A DNA stretch of 5,540 nt from Methylococcaceae bacterium UBA659 (GTDB taxonomy: Bacteria > Pseudomonadota > Gammaproteobacteria > Methylococcales > Methylomonadaceae). The translations under genes were made by a program, and so were the position numbers. Positions within the stretch are counted from its first letter, which is position 1, and each line of letters opens with the position of its first letter. Positions 1 to 5,540 of the stretch are shown piece by piece. The notes under the pieces are model-generated. The model searched no databases and was not told where the DNA came from. It saw nothing but the letters and a program-made list of their open reading frames with translations. The DNA is taken from NCBI GenBank assembly GCA_002299495.1, contig DBNZ01000208.1, positions 4,943 to 10,482 of the forward strand, written 5' to 3'.

Positions 1-23
1 TTTGTTGGTTTTGTTGGTTTTGT
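1..23 (-). repeat. 9-nt tandem repeat coding for a Gln/Asn-rich tail
   Basis: Two and a half copies of a 9-nt unit (plus strand TTTGTTGGT) start at the window edge. In the BatB frame this reads as repeated Asn-Gln-Gln, following a charged Lys/Glu/Gln helix. Low-complexity Gln-rich tails after the TPRs are common in this protein family. The array may continue past the edge, so copy number cannot be judged. Such arrays can change length in 3-residue steps without breaking the frame. Confidence 0.75.
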
Positions 24-1402
24 CGTTTCTGCTTTTCCAGCTCTTTTTCTACTAATGCTTTGTTGAATTTGGCGTCCATATTTTCAGGGTCCAGCTCAAG
101 CGCCTTAGCATAGGCGGCGATGGCTTCCTGTAATTTGCCGGATTGGGCTAAGGCATTGGCCTGATTGTAGAGCAGGCCGCCGCTTTTACTGTGTCCGCTT
201 GCCGCATAACTTTCCAAGGCTTTTTGATACTCGCCCGCTTGGTAGAAAGCCGCCCCTTGCCATTCCGGGTTTTCAAATTCTGACGCCGCCTTGGCAAATT
301 CGTTGTTTCGATAAGCCTGTGCGCCACGCTGGTCTTTTCTTTGCCATAAGTCTTGCCATTCAAACGCATAGCTGTTATCAGGCGCGAACATCGCCGGCAA
401 CAAGAGCAAGCCCAACACGCCTTTCCTGAAGGCTAAAGCGGCTAAAGGCAACGCCATCAGCAATAGCCAGGGGCCTTTGTCTTCCCAGAAATCAAGCATC
501 AAGTTTGACCCTTCTTGGCTTTTTTGTTGTGTGGACTCAGCAGCAAAACTTGCCAGGCGTTTTATATCGTCATCGCTGGCGGAAATCTCCTGGTAAACGC
601 CTCCACCTGCCTGTGCTAAATCCAATAAGCCATCGCCATCCAATCTAGGGATTAAGATATTACCCGCATCATCTTTTAAAAAACCGCCGCTTGGCGTCGC
701 AATAGGCGCGCCTTGAGCCGTCCCGACACCGAGGACAGAAACGGTGTAGTGTCCAGCTAAGGAAGACAACGCTGCTTGGGCCGCCGACATGTCCACGCCA
801 TCGCTGACCAAAATGACTTGGCCTTGCGGCAAGCCTGCCTGCTTGAACAAAGCGGCCGCTTTTGCCAATGCGGCGGCCGCATTGTTGCCGGGATTCGGCA
901 TGATGTCAGTGGTCAGGGCGGACAACTGGCTATCGATGGTGGCAATGTCGTTGGTCAATGGCGTGACCACATAGGACTCCCCGGCAAACACCAATAACGC
1001 GGTCTGTCCGTCTTTTCGTTGCTTAAGCAAATCAGAAATTTTGTAACGCGCCTGGATTAAACGGCTAGGTTTAATGTCGCCGGCATCCATTGACCGTGAC
1101 AAATCCAACGCAATGACCAAGGCGGAGGCATTCTGGAATACCGGCATGGGTAAGCGTTCCCAACTCGGGCCGGCCAAGGCGATGATAGTCAATACCGCAG
1201 CGGTAGCCCCAATTATTAGGGGGGAGTGGCTTGCCGCCGTGTTTTTTTGTTGCAATATAAAAGGCAACAAGGCGTCATCGCACAGCGCCTGCCAAGCGCT
1301 TTGGCTATATCGGTTGCGATGCAACCTGGCCATAATCACCATCGCTGGAATTAAGGCCAACAACCAATAGGGCCTGATAAAATGAAAATCGGCAACGTTC
1401 AT
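1..1402 (-). CDS. batB: BatB/BatC-like inner-membrane VWA-TPR protein, 3' end cut by the window edge
   Basis: The minus-strand frame is open for 467 codons from an ATG at 1402 to the window edge, so the C-terminus is missing. Two membrane segments (about residues 11-26 and 61-78) flank a basic loop. A VWA domain follows (about 92-290) with an intact MIDAS metal site: D100-L-S102-R-S104, a Thr in TPLT (147-150) and SDG with D201. Two closely spaced hydrophobic segments come next (about 311-324 and 328-340), then TPR-like helices (about 384-402 and 408-441) and a Gln/Asn-rich tail from about 456. This is the BatB VWA domain fused to BatC-type TPRs, as seen in many proteobacteria. By the positive-inside rule, the VWA and TPR parts should both be periplasmic (inference). 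The start overlaps the batA stop by 4 nt (ATGA) and has a good Shine-Dalgarno sequence. The expected role is protein-protein interaction in a MoxR-driven envelope stress or chaperone complex; the exact client is unknown. Confidence 0.93.
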   Translation of the reverse strand, partial: MNVADFHFIRPYWLLALIPAMVIMARLHRNRYSQSAWQALCDDALLPFILQQKNTAASHSPLIIGATAAVLTIIALAGPSWERLPMPVFQNASALVIALDLSRSMDAGDIKPSRLIQARYKISDLLKQRKDGQTALLVFAGESYVVTPLTNDIATIDSQLSALTTDIMPNPGNNAAAALAKAAALFKQAGLPQGQVILVSDGVDMSAAQAALSSLAGHYTVSVLGVGTAQGAPIATPSGGFLKDDAGNILIPRLDGDGLLDLAQAGGGVYQEISASDDDIKRLASFAAESTQQKSQEGSNLMLDFWEDKGPWLLLMALPLAALAFRKGVLGLLLLPAMFAPDNSYAFEWQDLWQRKDQRGAQAYRNNEFAKAASEFENPEWQGAAFYQAGEYQKALESYAASGHSKSGGLLYNQANALAQSGKLQEAIAAYAKALELDPENMDAKFNKALVEKELEKQKRQNQQNQQ

Positions 1403-2382
1403 GGTTTCCCCCTGCCCGGCCAAGCAATAACGGCAACCAACCATAAGGCCGCGGCCAACGGCCAATAAAATAATTCCGTGCGTGGCCGGAAGTATTGTTT
1501 GTCTTTGATAATCGGTTCCAGTTCATCCAACCGCAAGTAGATGTTATCCAGTTCGGCGGTGTTTCGGGCGCGGTAATAATGGCCGCCTGTGCTTTCGGCA
1601 ATCTTGACTAGGGTGTCCTCATCCAAATCAATAGAGGGGTTAACCTTACGGTTGCCAAAAAAACTTTGCACTATCATTTCATCAGCACCGATACCGATGG
1701 TATAAATCTTAAGCTGCACGGCTTTGGCTAATTCCGCCGCTTTCAGCGGGGTTACTTCACCTGCGGTATTGGCGCCATCGGTCATTAAAACCAACACCCG
1801 GCTTTGGCTGGGTTGGCCAGCCAAACGCTTTACCGCCAAACCAATGGCGTCGCCGATCGCGGTTTTATCGCCCGCCAAACCAATCACCGCTTCGTTTAAC
1901 AGCGTCCCGACCGTCTTCCGGTCAAACGTCAGCGGCACTTGCAAGTAGGCTTGGGTGCCAAACAAAATCAGGCCGATACGGTCGCCTAACCGACGCTCAA
2001 TAAAATCCGCCGCCACCGATTTGGCTGCGGTCAACCTGTCAACCGGCTGTTTATTGATGAAGAAGTCCTGTTCCTCCATACTGCCGGATAAATCCACCGC
2101 CAGCATCAAATCGCGGCCGCTTACGGCTTGTGCAATCGGCTCACCTAACCACTGAGGACGGGTGCAGGCCGCCACCAGAAGGATCCAGGCGATAACCGCC
2201 ATCAGCAGTCGCCATTTGTCTGCTTGGGCACCCGGCATCCGTTGCCCTCCCAAATCAAACTCATCTAAAAACGGCACCTTTAATGCGGCCTGTTGCACGG
2301 CTTGATACGGGGGTAATAACCTACGCACCAATAACGGCAACGGCAACGCCAACATTAACAAAGGCCATTCAAAATGAATCAT
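1399..2382 (-). CDS. batA: BatA-like inner-membrane VWA-domain protein
   Basis: This 327-residue protein has the normal BatA length and layout. An N-terminal hydrophobic segment (about 6-19) ends in Arg-Arg. A second membrane helix (about 58-73) precedes a VWA domain (about 90-290), and a C-terminal helix (about 305-321) ends in a short basic tail. The MIDAS metal site is complete: D97-L-S99-G-S101, T152 in PLTFD and TDG with D202. The basic residues between the first two helices suggest a cytoplasmic loop, which puts the VWA domain in the periplasm (inference). The start overlaps the DUF4381 stop by 4 nt (ATGA), and the stop overlaps the batB start the same way, so translation is probably coupled. 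In this family BatA partners BatB and is linked functionally to the MoxR ATPase. The specific substrate is not known from sequence. Confidence 0.95.
   Translation of the reverse strand: MIHFEWPLLMLALPLPLLVRRLLPPYQAVQQAALKVPFLDEFDLGGQRMPGAQADKWRLLMAVIAWILLVAACTRPQWLGEPIAQAVSGRDLMLAVDLSGSMEEQDFFINKQPVDRLTAAKSVAADFIERRLGDRIGLILFGTQAYLQVPLTFDRKTVGTLLNEAVIGLAGDKTAIGDAIGLAVKRLAGQPSQSRVLVLMTDGANTAGEVTPLKAAELAKAVQLKIYTIGIGADEMIVQSFFGNRKVNPSIDLDEDTLVKIAESTGGHYYRARNTAELDNIYLRLDELEPIIKDKQYFRPRTELFYWPLAAALWLVAVIAWPGRGKP
1408..1413 (-). promoter_or_regulatory. Ribosome binding site of batB
   Basis: The minus strand reads AGGGGG with 5 nt to the ATG at 1402. It lies inside the last codons of the upstream batA gene. 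It is the clearest Shine-Dalgarno-like site in the operon and supports the chosen batB start, along with the 4-nt stop/start overlap. Confidence 0.55.
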
Positions 2383-2873
2383 GGTTTATTCTCAGCCTTG
2401 GGCATTTTGTTGCAGGTCTGCAACCAGTTTTCACACCCTTCCAGCAATTGGGCGATTTCCGTGTCAGAAGGCGGCGATGGCCGATAAGGTGAATCAACCA
2501 ACATACGGCCAACGCCCCGGCAAAAAAAATCACCTTTCATCGTTTGGTCGAGGAAGGTCAACCAGGCTTGGCCGGTCAAACCGGCCACTTTGGGGTCTGT
2601 GGATAAACTGATGGCCGTCCGGCGGAGCAGGATTGACAGCGCGGATATTTTTTCTATAGCGGTAAGTGTGTTGTTTTGCCTTAGTTCCAACAACATGTTC
2701 TTGGCCTCCTTAACGGCTTTTTTCGGTTTCATACGGTGCTTATAAAACAAAAACGCATAAAAAACCATCAATAGCATCAGCAGGGCAACCAACCACCAAC
2801 CTATAGCGGGTGGCCACCAACTGACCGCTTCCGGCAAGTGGATATCGCGTAGGGGAAGTTTCAAGGACTGCAT
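2379..2873 (-). CDS. DUF4381 single-pass membrane protein of the MoxR/Bat operon
   Basis: This 164-residue protein has the typical DUF4381 opening, LPLRDIHLPEAVSWWPPAIG, at residues 6-25. One membrane helix (about 24-44) follows, then a strongly basic stretch (about 45-58) and a helical soluble domain to the C-terminus. The basic residues just after the helix predict a periplasmic N-terminus and a cytoplasmic C-terminal domain (inference). The C-terminal region contains an SxLLRR(T/x)A-type helix (about 80-89) and a GxxWLxFLD stretch (about 100-110), both common in this family. The gene sits between DUF58 and batA in the usual order. Its ATG shares one base with the DUF58 stop (TAATG), and its stop overlaps batA by 4 nt. 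A weak AAGG lies 2 nt before the ATG. The molecular function is unproven; a membrane tether between the cytoplasmic MoxR/DUF58 pair and the membrane VWA proteins is a reasonable guess. Confidence 0.9.
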   Translation of the reverse strand: MQSLKLPLRDIHLPEAVSWWPPAIGWWLVALLMLLMVFYAFLFYKHRMKPKKAVKEAKNMLLELRQNNTLTAIEKISALSILLRRTAISLSTDPKVAGLTGQAWLTFLDQTMKGDFFCRGVGRMLVDSPYRPSPPSDTEIAQLLEGCENWLQTCNKMPKAENKP

Positions 2874-3787
2874 TACCTTAAAGTCTGCAAGGGATCGTCA
2901 ATGGTGCGGCATTGCCTAAAGCTGACGCCATGTTTTTTACTGAATCGTTCCAGGCCGTTTAACCGATGCACAAACCGTTTCTGGTAGCGGTCCACACGAT
3001 TTTGATCACCGGTATTTAGCAACAACTCCCGCTGACCGTCAGTCAATGGATACAAGCCCTTATTGGGCAACTGGTTTTCCAATGGGTCGGACAAGAAAAT
3101 CAATTCCACATCGCAATGCCGGGACAATTTTGCCAAGTGGGTTTCAGCTTGAGGGTCAAATCCGCGAAAATCACTGATGATATGGACGGCGCTTCCTGGA
3201 CGGGCGTGTTTAACCAACCGGGCCAACACCTGATCAAACGGGACATGGATTTTGGCCGCCTGTTCCGGTTGGGATAAAGCCTGCAAAAACAACAGCACTG
3301 CGGCTTTGCCATGTTGCGGTTTAAATTCCCGGCAACTGTGTTCGGAAAATAACTGGCCGCCAATGCGGTCGCCGTGCTGCTGGGCTGACCACGCCAACAA
3401 AGCCGCTAGTTTGGCCGCCTGAACCGATTTGAATACGCCACGGGTAGCAAAGTGCATGTAGGGACGGTCATCCACGGAGATAAAGACCGGGCGTTCGCGC
3501 TCTTCCCTAAACAGTTTGGTGTGGGGCTTGCCTGTCCGAGCCGTCACCCGCCAATCCATACTGCGAATGTCGTCACCCGCTTGATACAAACGGGTCTCAT
3601 CAAACTCCATGCCACGACCTTTAAATGGCGACACATAACCGCCGCTTTGCTTGGCACGGATTGACGGATGTTTTTGGCTCAAGGCCGCCGCCGACTTAGC
3701 TAAATCCACCAAGGTTTTTAAGGAAACCGTCACCAACCCGTCCGCCGTATCCTTAGGCTGTCTGGATGGCATCATCGCTTTTAACAT
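2873..3787 (-). CDS. DUF58 protein with degenerate VWA domain, soluble type
   Basis: This is a 304-residue protein counted from the ATG at 3787. The DUF58 signature is clear at residues 68-100: YQAGDDIRSMDWR, TAR, a Lys-Leu-Phe and EERERPV. A VWA-like fold follows. Its metal-site strand reads VDDRPYM (105-111) instead of DxSxS, with a second acidic position in ISDFRG (204-209), so classical MIDAS metal binding looks degenerate. No membrane segment or signal peptide is visible, so it should be cytoplasmic, unlike the DUF58 members with two N-terminal helices. An in-frame TTG lies one codon upstream (3790). I chose ATG because it forms a TGATG overlap with the moxR stop, the usual coupled arrangement, although no strong Shine-Dalgarno is seen. 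DUF58 genes almost always follow moxR, and the protein is thought to be the direct partner of the ATPase. Confidence 0.93.
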   Translation of the reverse strand: MLKAMMPSRQPKDTADGLVTVSLKTLVDLAKSAAALSQKHPSIRAKQSGGYVSPFKGRGMEFDETRLYQAGDDIRSMDWRVTARTGKPHTKLFREERERPVFISVDDRPYMHFATRGVFKSVQAAKLAALLAWSAQQHGDRIGGQLFSEHSCREFKPQHGKAAVLLFLQALSQPEQAAKIHVPFDQVLARLVKHARPGSAVHIISDFRGFDPQAETHLAKLSRHCDVELIFLSDPLENQLPNKGLYPLTDGQRELLLNTGDQNRVDRYQKRFVHRLNGLERFSKKHGVSFRQCRTIDDPLQTLR

Positions 3788-4782
3788 CAAGGTACGGCAA
3801 CCCTGGCCAGCAATTCTTTGATGAAATGGTCGGTGCTAATCCCTTCCGCTTCGGCTTCATAGGTCAAGATGAGACGATGACGCAATACATCAAAAGCAAT
3901 ATCTTGGATGTCATCCGGTGCCACAAAATCACGCCCGGCCAACCAAGCCTTCGCCCGTGAGCACCGGTCAAGGGCAATACTGGCCCTAGGGCTTGCGCCG
4001 TATTGCAACCAGCCCGCCAAATCGTCACCGTAAAGCTCCGGCTTGCGGGTGGCCAACACGATTTGTAACAGGTAATCTTCCATGGCATCGGCCATATGTA
4101 TGTCTAATACGGCGGTTCTTGCTGCAAACAAAGTGGTTTGGGTGACTGGTTCAAATGCTGCCGGTTTGCTTATTAACGAATTCCGCATTTCCGCCCTGAC
4201 CAACTGCAAAATGGCTTTCTCATGCCCGGCATCAGGGTAGTTTACTTTTACATGCATTAGGAAACGATCCAATTGGGCTTCAGGCAGCGGATAAGTGCCT
4301 TCTTGTTCAATTGGGTTTTGCGTTGCCATCACCATAAACAAGGTTGGTAATGGATAAGTCGCCTGGCCTACGGTAATCTGCCGTTCCGCCATTGCCTCAA
4401 GTAATGCGGCCTGGACTTTTGCGGGCGACCGGTTGATTTCGTCTGCAAGGATCAAATTGTGGAACAACGGGCCTTTTTGGAATTCAAATGCGCCGGTCTG
4501 TGGTCGGTATATTTCAGTGCCCGTCAAGTCCGCCGGTAACAAATCAGGGGTAAATTGCACCCTGTGGAAATCGCCTTCAATGCCCTTGCTTAGGACGTTA
4601 ATTGCCCGCGTTTTAGCCAAACCCGGCGCACCTTCCACCAACACATGACCGTCCGCCAATAAAGCGATCAGCATTCGTTCAATTAATGTGTCCTGGCCAA
4701 TGATCTGTTGATTTATGAATGTTTTTAACGAGCTTAAAGTCATTTGTAGGAGGCATTGGCTGCCAGTAGTTTTTTCTGTCAT
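3787..4782 (-). CDS. moxR: MoxR-family AAA+ ATPase
   Basis: This 331-residue protein is full length for MoxR. All AAA+ motifs are present: Walker A GAPGLAKT (51-58), Walker B LADE within ILADEINR (111-118), sensor 1 ATQNP (153-157), an arginine finger in LDRF (R173) and sensor 2 GASPRA (262-267). It should form a cytoplasmic hexamer that hydrolyses ATP to remodel or mature partner proteins with VWA domains, and four such partner or linker genes follow in the same operon. It is the first gene of the operon, and its TGA overlaps the DUF58 ATG by one base. The start is uncertain: the ATG at 4782 and an in-frame ATG at 4743 (residue 14) both lack a convincing Shine-Dalgarno. Family homology seems to begin near residue 15, so the shorter 318-residue form is possible. 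Confidence 0.96.
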   Translation of the reverse strand: MTEKTTGSQCLLQMTLSSLKTFINQQIIGQDTLIERMLIALLADGHVLVEGAPGLAKTRAINVLSKGIEGDFHRVQFTPDLLPADLTGTEIYRPQTGAFEFQKGPLFHNLILADEINRSPAKVQAALLEAMAERQITVGQATYPLPTLFMVMATQNPIEQEGTYPLPEAQLDRFLMHVKVNYPDAGHEKAILQLVRAEMRNSLISKPAAFEPVTQTTLFAARTAVLDIHMADAMEDYLLQIVLATRKPELYGDDLAGWLQYGASPRASIALDRCSRAKAWLAGRDFVAPDDIQDIAFDVLRHRLILTYEAEAEGISTDHFIKELLARVAVP

Positions 4783-4783
4783 T

Positions 4784-4797
4784 TAAGTTTACTTATA
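4784..4797 (-). promoter_or_regulatory. Possible -10 element of the moxR operon promoter
   Basis: The minus strand reads TATAAG at 4797-4792, five of six bases matching the sigma-70 -10 consensus. It sits in the AT-rich junction just before moxR. No credible -35 box lies 16-18 nt upstream; that position falls in GC-rich sequence. If used, transcription would begin near 4785, leaving almost no leader for the 4782 start and about 40 nt for the 4743 start. This is a weak call based only on match and position. Confidence 0.25.
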
Positions 4798-4844
4798 AAA
4801 GTGATGTTGTGCGCGGAGTTAGATGCGTAGTACGCGATGCGCGA

Positions 4845-4880
4845 GCGACTGGACGGCACAAGTCAAGGCAGCCCAGTCGC
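4845..4880. repeat. 8-bp perfect inverted repeat, 20-nt loop
   Basis: The arms GCGACTGG (4845-4852) and CCAGTCGC (4873-4880) are exact reverse complements. No T-tract follows on either strand, so a rho-independent terminator is unlikely. A shorter palindrome, GCGTA-G-TACGC, lies 10 bases to the left (4825-4835). Together they suggest a folded element, but function cannot be assigned. Confidence 0.5.
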
Positions 4881-5000
4881 CGCTTGCTTCCTGCACTCCT
4901 TATTTTTACCGGGAATCGGCAAAGTGGGCTTCCTTGCCGCACCTTTTTATGCCCCTTGGGTATTCGAGCCAATCCCAGTAAAAGCTCCGGTGCTCGGCGC

Positions 5001-5058
5001 GGCAAACGAAATGTTATGTGTTAGCCTTACTTCAGCCGTAATAGCTAAAAAGTTTGCC
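5001..5058. repeat. Nested inverted repeat (outer 7 bp, inner 9 bp)
   Basis: The outer arms GGCAAAC (5001-5007) and GTTTGCC (5052-5058) match exactly. Inside them, TTAGC (5021-5025) pairs with GCTAA (5044-5048), and TTAC (5027-5030) pairs with GTAA (5038-5041), leaving a 7-nt loop and a small 1x2 internal bulge. The left side has a 13-nt unpaired stretch between outer and inner stems; the right side has 3 nt. There is no T-tract. It could be a folded RNA, a DNA-level repeat element or chance. Confidence 0.45.
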
Positions 5059-5070
5059 TGATTTCGGGCT

Positions 5071-5102
5071 ACCAAGAAATGTATAAGGTTAAATTTCTTG
5101 GT
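5071..5102. repeat. 10-bp perfect inverted repeat, 12-nt loop
   Basis: The arms ACCAAGAAAT (5071-5080) and ATTTCTTGGT (5093-5102) are exact reverse complements around a 12-nt spacer. This is the strongest palindrome in the window. Neither side is followed by a U-rich run, so it does not look like an intrinsic terminator. A dimeric-regulator binding site or an end of a small mobile repeat are alternatives. It lies about 290 bases from the moxR start, which is far for a moxR operator. Confidence 0.55.
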
Positions 5103-5266
5103 TAACGATGAATGGTGAATCTTGCTTGAGTCAAATTTAAATGCTACTGCCCGCCCTGTCAAAGATTCAGTTGTTTTTTTGGCATTGTTAATTTTAGATA
5201 GCTTTAATATTTTTTAGCCTTAGTATTCAATTAGATAAAAATCAAAAACGCTACATATTTAACAAT

Positions 5267-5446
5267 ACCCATTTGATTAGTATCCCTGTTACAAACACTT
5301 CCGTAAACCCTGCCCGTAGCACCGGTGTCGCTGTTTTTGCAGGGGATTGGGCACTTGGACAATTATGGTTATTCTGGGTAGCACCACTCATTGGGGCTGC
5401 AATCGGAGCTTTTATTTACCGCTTTATTGCTGAGGACGATAAATAG
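5267..5446 (+). pseudogene. aqpZ: C-terminal remnant of an AqpZ-type aquaporin
   Basis: The plus strand encodes about 58 residues that closely match the end of bacterial aquaporin Z, from HLISIPVTNTSVNPAR through a final membrane helix and a TAG stop at 5444-5446. The second NPA motif and the selectivity-filter Arg right after it are present, as is the WLFWVAPLIGA helix. AqpZ is an inner-membrane water channel of about 230 residues with six helices and two NPA motifs. Only the last quarter is here, so no channel could form. The frame stays open upstream to a stop at 5195-5197, but this part is AT-rich, shows no aquaporin similarity and offers no ATG or GTG. The reading frame is undamaged within the fragment, which suggests a fairly recent 5' truncation by deletion or insertion. 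The gene points away from moxR. Confidence 0.85.
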
Positions 5447-5540
5447 CGGTTATTTACTGGATGTTTATTTGACAAGAAAAATAACTTATTGGCTAACAAG
5501 GAATAAATCTGACACAAGGATTAAAACAAAAAAACCGACT

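Larger units (their letters stand above)
4783..5266. other. Gene-free mosaic region between moxR and the aquaporin remnant
   Basis: I see no convincing gene here. Short open frames occur on both strands of 4793-5162, but they overlap each other, lack ribosome binding sites and show no domain I recognise. Composition changes sharply along the stretch: hand counts give about 55% GC for 4801-5040 and about 23% for 5161-5280. The GC-richer half and the transition zone contain three inverted repeats, annotated separately. The AT-rich half (about 5103-5266) holds only a T7 run at 5174-5180 with no hairpin before it, so it is not a terminator. The whole looks like degraded or inserted sequence rather than a simple intergenic spacer. 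The moxR promoter must lie at its left end unless the operon is read from beyond the region. Confidence 0.6.

Noticed and set aside
1305..1601. Minus-strand open frame across the batA/batB junction
   Set aside because: It lies out of frame over two well-supported genes that overlap by 4 nt, so it is a shadow frame.
4818..4824. GTTAGAT, which fits the GTTRRRY core of integron attC sites; GCTAAC at 5492-5497 loosely resembles the opposite core
   Set aside because: No matching partner core or L-type stem lies at the right distance from either, and there is no integrase or cassette gene. A 7-base match is expected by chance.
5001..5058. Nested stem as an attC recombination site
   Set aside because: The outer arms GGCAAAC/GTTTGCC do not fit the RYYYAAC/GTTRRRY core consensus.
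4793..5162. Overlapping open frames of 70-75 codons on both strands of the spacer
   Set aside because: They overlap each other, lack ribosome binding sites, show no recognisable domain and carry unusual composition. They are more likely chance frames in a non-coding repeat.
5174..5180. T7 run as an intrinsic terminator
   Set aside because: No GC-rich hairpin precedes it on the plus strand.
5440..5456. TAAATA/TATTTA hairpin around the aquaporin stop codon
   Set aside because: The stem is only 6 bp and all A/T, with no following T-tract. It is too weak to call a terminator.
5447..5540. Possible start of another gene or element at the right edge
   Set aside because: No start codon with a ribosome binding site, no recognisable coding similarity and no repeat structure can be seen in these 94 bases.

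Overview
The window carries most of one co-directional, translationally overlapping operon on the minus strand (about 4782 down to the left edge). It encodes a MoxR-type AAA+ ATPase together with its von Willebrand factor A (VWA) partners. In transcription order the genes are: moxR; a soluble DUF58 protein with a degenerate VWA domain; a single-pass DUF4381 membrane protein; a BatA-like membrane VWA protein; and a BatB-like membrane VWA protein fused to TPR repeats (BatC-like), which runs off the left edge. All four junctions overlap by 1 or 4 nt. This order is the known proteobacterial MoxR/Bat arrangement, so the operon belongs to a described family whose client is poorly understood. A BatD-like gene would be expected just beyond the left edge but is not visible.

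How the products could work together (inference from family knowledge and visible topology): MoxR is a cytoplasmic hexameric ATPase and DUF58 is its soluble adaptor-like partner. DUF4381 is anchored in the inner membrane, with a basic cytoplasmic tail and a short periplasmic N-terminus. BatA and BatB sit in the inner membrane, with metal-binding VWA domains predicted on the periplasmic face. The BatB TPR region and its Gln/Asn-rich tail are probably also periplasmic. The likely role is chaperone-like maturation or maintenance of envelope proteins under stress.

Right of the operon (4783-5540) there is no intact gene. The stretch is a mosaic. Positions 4801-5040 have about 55% GC (hand count 132/240). 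Positions 5161-5280 are very AT-rich (hand count 28/120, about 23% GC). Three inverted repeats occur at 4845-4880, 5001-5058 and 5071-5102. The plus strand at about 5267-5446 encodes the last quarter of an AqpZ-type aquaporin, including the second NPA motif and selectivity-filter arginine, with no start codon and no upstream three quarters. It is best read as a decayed gene remnant. The last 94 bases hold nothing I can identify.

Organism: the operon order, the protein sequences and the moderate GC of the coding part suggest a gammaproteobacterium. The window alone does not justify a genus.
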